This document shows positions 61,585 to 64,000 of a stretch of 64,000 nt of DNA, in pieces. The DNA lies in NCBI GenBank assembly GCA_934501535.1, contig CAKSUM010000008.1, positions 47,395 through 111,394 on the forward strand, given 5' to 3'. The notes under the pieces were generated by a model. That model was not told where the DNA came from. It did no database searches and saw only the letters and a program-made list of their open reading frames with translations. Position 1 is the stretch's first letter. Each line of letters starts with the position of its first letter. The DNA is from an uncultured Clostridia bacterium. Lineage in GTDB: Bacteria; Bacillota; Clostridia; UBA1381. Both the position numbers and the translations under genes were made by a program.

Positions 61585-63234
61585 ATGAATACTATTCAAG
61601 CATGGAGAATTTGGATTTATTACAGATTGTCAAGAGATGACGACAAGGAAATGAATTCCCTGAAAAATCAAAGGCAAATCTTGATGGACTACATCGAAAG
61701 AAACGGGCATCAGTTCGCAGGAGAATCATTCGATGACAATATAAGCGGAATGACTTTTGAACGTGAGGGAATTGAAAAAATTTACGAAGCTGCCGCAGAG
61801 CATAAAATGGATGTCGTACTTGTAAAAGACTTATCAAGACTCGGCAGAGAAAAGATTCAGACTGCAATGTTCATCGAATACTTAAGAAGTCACAACATCA
61901 GAGTTATAAGCGTAACCGACAATACAGACAGCTTCAACGAGGACGATGAATTCCGTATGGATATGAATCAGTTCATCAACCATATGTATGCCAGAGATGT
62001 AAGCAAGAAAGTCAGATACGGTTACCGTCAGAAACAGAAAGACAAGGGTGTCTGCAATATGCCTCCGATGGGATATTATAAGGACAAGCTCAAGGACGAA
62101 ATCGTAATTATGGACGAGCCTGCGGAAATCGTAAGAGAAATCTATACGATGTACCTTGACGGATTCGGCTTCAAAGCTATAGCAGAAAAGCTAAATAAAG
62201 ATGGCAAGAAATCACCGTCATACTATCAAAAGCTTTATAACAACAAAAATCAAGGCTATAACAAGCCGGCAATTACATTCAGGTATCTGTGGGACCCCAC
62301 AGCAGTAAAACGAGTGCTTACAAATGAGTTCTACACGGGCACGCTTGTATGCCATATCGAAGAAACGGACAAAGCAAAAAAGATACGAAGAAAGGTGCCA
62401 AAGGAGGAACAGTTCAGGCATGAAAACTATGCACCTGCGATTATCCCAAAGGAAGTATGGGACAAGGTTCAAAATCTTATTGAAAGTAAGAAAGAAACCA
62501 ATGTCCGTGCAAGCTCAGGGAATCCGTATCACAGGTACACAGGACTGTTAAAATGCGGTGACTGCGGATGTACATTTGTGGCAAAAATCAGGAAATGGGG
62601 TGACAAGCCTGACAGAGTTGAATATGTCTGCAACGGTTATCACCGATACAAAGGCTACTGCACATCTCACAGAGTTCAGGAAAAGGACTTGGATACCCTT
62701 GTGTATAAAGAACTGTCAAGGCTGAAATCAAAGGAACAGGACAACTGGCTCGCAATTGAAGATGAGGTAAAAAAGTGGTTATCGAACAAAGGGAATACAG
62801 ACAGGAAAATAAGAGATTACCGAGCAATGATTGAAAACCTTGAGCTTGAGCAGGAAAATATTCTGATAGAGAGAATCAGGGATATGGAAAACCGTGCTGC
62901 ATACGACAGAATACTTGAAAAACGAAAGGTTGAAATAGAAAATCTTAAAACAAGAATTCAAGATATACTGAATATGGAGCAGACGGTTAAAAAGCGTAAG
63001 AAAGAAATCAAGGAAAACATTGATATACTTGACGGAATCATAGCAGAAGGTGCAATCAGCAATGTAAACCTACGTTTTCTCGTAAAAGAAATCATAGTTC
63101 TTGATATGGAGAACAACGAGCTGGCCCTGGTAATAGCAATGAACGCACCGTTCGGTAAGTATGGCGAGATATTCGATAACGACGGAAATGTAACCCTTGC
63201 ACACAACGGGGATTATAAACCGATAAGTGTATAA
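61585..63234 (+). CDS. Large serine recombinase (TnpX/Tn-type integrase)
   Basis: 549 aa. Catalytic domain with WIYYRLSRDDDK (catalytic Ser about residue 16), SLKNQRQILMDYI, GMTFEREGIEKI, VLVKDLSRLGREK near 78-90 and MDMNQFINHMYARDVSKKVR near 130-149. Recombinase domain with MGYYKDKLK and PAEIVREIYTMYLDGFGFKAIAEKLN near 155-205. Zinc ribbon CGDCGCTF with CNGYHRYKGYC near 320-360; the C-terminal helices 370-500 are coiled. It integrates or excises an element by site-specific recombination. RBS GGGAGG, 7 nt from ATG. No relaxase or transfer genes are seen in this window. Confidence 0.92.
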   Translation: MNTIQAWRIWIYYRLSRDDDKEMNSLKNQRQILMDYIERNGHQFAGESFDDNISGMTFEREGIEKIYEAAAEHKMDVVLVKDLSRLGREKIQTAMFIEYLRSHNIRVISVTDNTDSFNEDDEFRMDMNQFINHMYARDVSKKVRYGYRQKQKDKGVCNMPPMGYYKDKLKDEIVIMDEPAEIVREIYTMYLDGFGFKAIAEKLNKDGKKSPSYYQKLYNNKNQGYNKPAITFRYLWDPTAVKRVLTNEFYTGTLVCHIEETDKAKKIRRKVPKEEQFRHENYAPAIIPKEVWDKVQNLIESKKETNVRASSGNPYHRYTGLLKCGDCGCTFVAKIRKWGDKPDRVEYVCNGYHRYKGYCTSHRVQEKDLDTLVYKELSRLKSKEQDNWLAIEDEVKKWLSNKGNTDRKIRDYRAMIENLELEQENILIERIRDMENRAAYDRILEKRKVEIENLKTRIQDILNMEQTVKKRKKEIKENIDILDGIIAEGAISNVNLRFLVKEIIVLDMENNELALVIAMNAPFGKYGEIFDNDGNVTLAHNGDYKPISV

Positions 63235-63260
63235 AAAGGGCATCCGAAGATGCTCTTTTA
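63234..63260. terminator. Bidirectional terminator after recombinase
   Basis: 11-bp stem AAAAGGGCATC with GATGCTCTTTT (one G-U), loop of 4. Serves recombinase (plus) and the MNT gene (minus). Confidence 0.85.
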
Positions 63261-63262
63261 AG

Positions 63263-63559
63263 TCATTCTTTATATAAAACTATTTCATTGTTGAGATAAT
63301 CCTTAATCAAAGATCGGTCAAGGGAATCGTAGGTCATTACATCAACATCTTTACCAAGCTTATCCTGAAGTGAATTTATAAAGCTGTTAAGCATAAATAA
63401 GCCCTTAATATCGCCTTTATCAATAAGCAAATCAATGTCACTATCAGATGTCTGCTTGCCGGTAGAGTAAGATCCAAACAATGCAACCTTTTTAACTCCG
63501 TATTGTTTGGCAATGTCACTAACAATTATACGAAGCTCATCAACAGAATATACAGCCAT
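63263..63559 (-). CDS. MNT-domain nucleotidyltransferase (MntA-like), orphan
   Basis: 98 aa minimal nucleotidyltransferase. GSYSTGKQTSDSDIDLLID near 30-48 is the GS-x10-DxD active site; a third acid lies in DVDVMTY near 70-76. Such MNT proteins are antitoxins of HEPN toxins (HepT/MntA), AMPylating the toxin. No HEPN gene is next to it: the downstream side is the convergent recombinase and the upstream side has no gene. So it is an orphan antitoxin or relic. AAGGCGGTG precedes the ATG on the minus strand. Confidence 0.85.
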   Translation of the reverse strand: MAVYSVDELRIIVSDIAKQYGVKKVALFGSYSTGKQTSDSDIDLLIDKGDIKGLFMLNSFINSLQDKLGKDVDVMTYDSLDRSLIKDYLNNEIVLYKE

Positions 63560-63575
63560 AAATTCACCGCCTTTA

Positions 63576-63607
63576 ATAAAAAATCCTGTATCACACGATA
63601 CAGGATT
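63576..63607 (-). terminator. Terminator-like hairpin 20 nt before the MNT start
   Basis: Perfect 11-bp stem (63582-63592 and 63597-63607), 4-nt loop. On the minus strand it is followed by a T run and then the MNT ribosome site. It would stop incoming minus-strand transcription or work as an attenuator. Confidence 0.65.
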
Positions 63608-63719
63608 GTGGTGCGAGGGTTCTTATAGGATTTAACGAAAAACGCAGTAAAATCAAGGGTTTCAGACAGTCGATAAACGGTATTAACCTAAAAATTAAAT
63701 ATTTTTCTTTTCAAAATAC
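63608..63719. other. Gene-free stretch between opposed terminators
   Basis: About 110 AT-rich nt. Includes GTGGTGCGAGGGTTC next to the hairpin. No ORF or tRNA fold found; it may be an element end. Confidence 0.35.
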
Positions 63720-63751
63720 GCTTCGATATTAAAAATCGGAGCTATTTTTTT
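63720..63751 (+). terminator. Terminator-like hairpin (plus)
   Basis: GCTTCGAT (63720-63727) with ATCGGAGC (63735-63742), one T-G pair, followed by TATTTTTTT. No plus-strand gene precedes it within 480 nt, so it may end a short RNA or leader of the next ORF. Confidence 0.6.
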
Positions 63752-63802
63752 ACCTTAAAACAGATAGATACAACTACAAAATTTTTGAAAGGAATTTTGA
63801 AA

Positions 63803-63973
63803 ATGAAACAGAAAAATAATGAGCAGCTATGCCCTAAATGTCAGACGGGCTACGATACATATTTACTTGATAACAAAAGTCCGTTTTGCCCGTACATTCA
63901 TTGCCACAAAGGAACAAGCTGCGCAATGTTCAAACCGTTAAAAGAAAATACAGACCGAGAGCGTCAGGATTGA
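63803..63973 (+). CDS. Small Cys-rich protein, 56 aa
   Basis: Starts MKQKNNEQLCPKCQTGYDTY; Cys/His pattern CPKC, then FCPYIHCHKGTSC, looks like a zinc-binding knuckle. Site AAAGGA is 9 nt before ATG 63803; TTG 63785 in the same frame is an alternative. Short accessory proteins of this kind occur in integrative elements. Function unknown. Confidence 0.6.
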   Translation: MKQKNNEQLCPKCQTGYDTYLLDNKSPFCPYIHCHKGTSCAMFKPLKENTDRERQD

Positions 63974-63997
63974 TAAAAAATCCCGACGCTTTTTTAA
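63960..63997 (+). terminator. Intrinsic terminator at window end
   Basis: GCGTC-A-GGATT with AATCC-C-GACGC (one mismatch) followed by TTTTTT; overlaps the stop of the 56-aa ORF. Confidence 0.85.
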
Positions 63998-64000
63998 TTT

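Noticed and set aside
63601..63640. tRNA 3' end / attachment site from GTGGTGCGAG
   Set aside because: It resembles the complement of a tRNA acceptor end, but no T-arm or other arms follow on either strand.

Overview
The window looks like chromosome of a low-to-mid GC anaerobic member of the Clostridia (Bacillota). Pointers are the order whiA-dnaE-(mtrB)-pfkA, a sepF/ylm/divIVA/ileS/lspA division cluster, an Rnf complex in the order C-D-G-E-A-B, ABC-F and AI-2E-type proteins, an SLH-domain protein with CsaB, SD-rich start sites, and frequent TTG/GTG starts. I cannot name the genus. Relatives of gut pectin/glycan degraders are plausible because of two GH78-like rhamnosidases and a sialidase/lyase pair, but this is inference.

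Layout. 1-7958: end of whiA, dnaE, a TRAP homologue (mtrB), a small protein, then sugar-phosphate genes (pfkA, manA-type isomerase, ROK glucokinase, 2-hydroxyacid dehydrogenase). 8036-17542: lon, engB, an HlyD-like adaptor, ylmE, sepF, ylmH-like, divIVA, ileS. 17637-24434: GH78-like enzyme, lspA, rluD-type, ddl, murI, a DUF1934 protein, a secreted S41 peptidase. 24588-28320: AraC regulator facing a minus-strand lyase and sialidase-like pair. 28548-33647: rnfCDGEAB. 33682-37109: SLH/glucosaminidase protein, ABC-F, dtd. 37207-44932: a glycan export and S-layer-anchor locus (GT4, csaB, murJ, O-antigen-ligase-like, GT4, two DUF4330). 44950-59749: a second GH78 enzyme, yihY, trmL, degV, apgM-type mutase, AI-2E-type transporter, metG, proS, a CapD-like dehydratase, an unknown Cys-rich protein and a TIM-barrel isomerase.

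59800-64000 differs from the rest. It is AT-rich, broken and mobile: an IS200/IS605-type insertion with a nonsense codon in tnpA, a decayed gene, a roughly 0.5 kb non-coding control region, a 55-aa ORF, a large serine recombinase, an orphan MNT nucleotidyltransferase and a small Cys-rich ORF. The control region holds a duplicated dyad, a long hairpin, and a probable large structured RNA (60955-61294) closed by an 11-bp stem. That RNA also carries an exact 8-nt complement of the Shine-Dalgarno of the ORF that precedes the recombinase. I consider this the best candidate for something undescribed.

I saw no tRNA, rRNA, CRISPR array, or riboswitch I could name. Positions rest on reading the sequence by eye; promoters and RNA stems were found by inspection, not by folding software.
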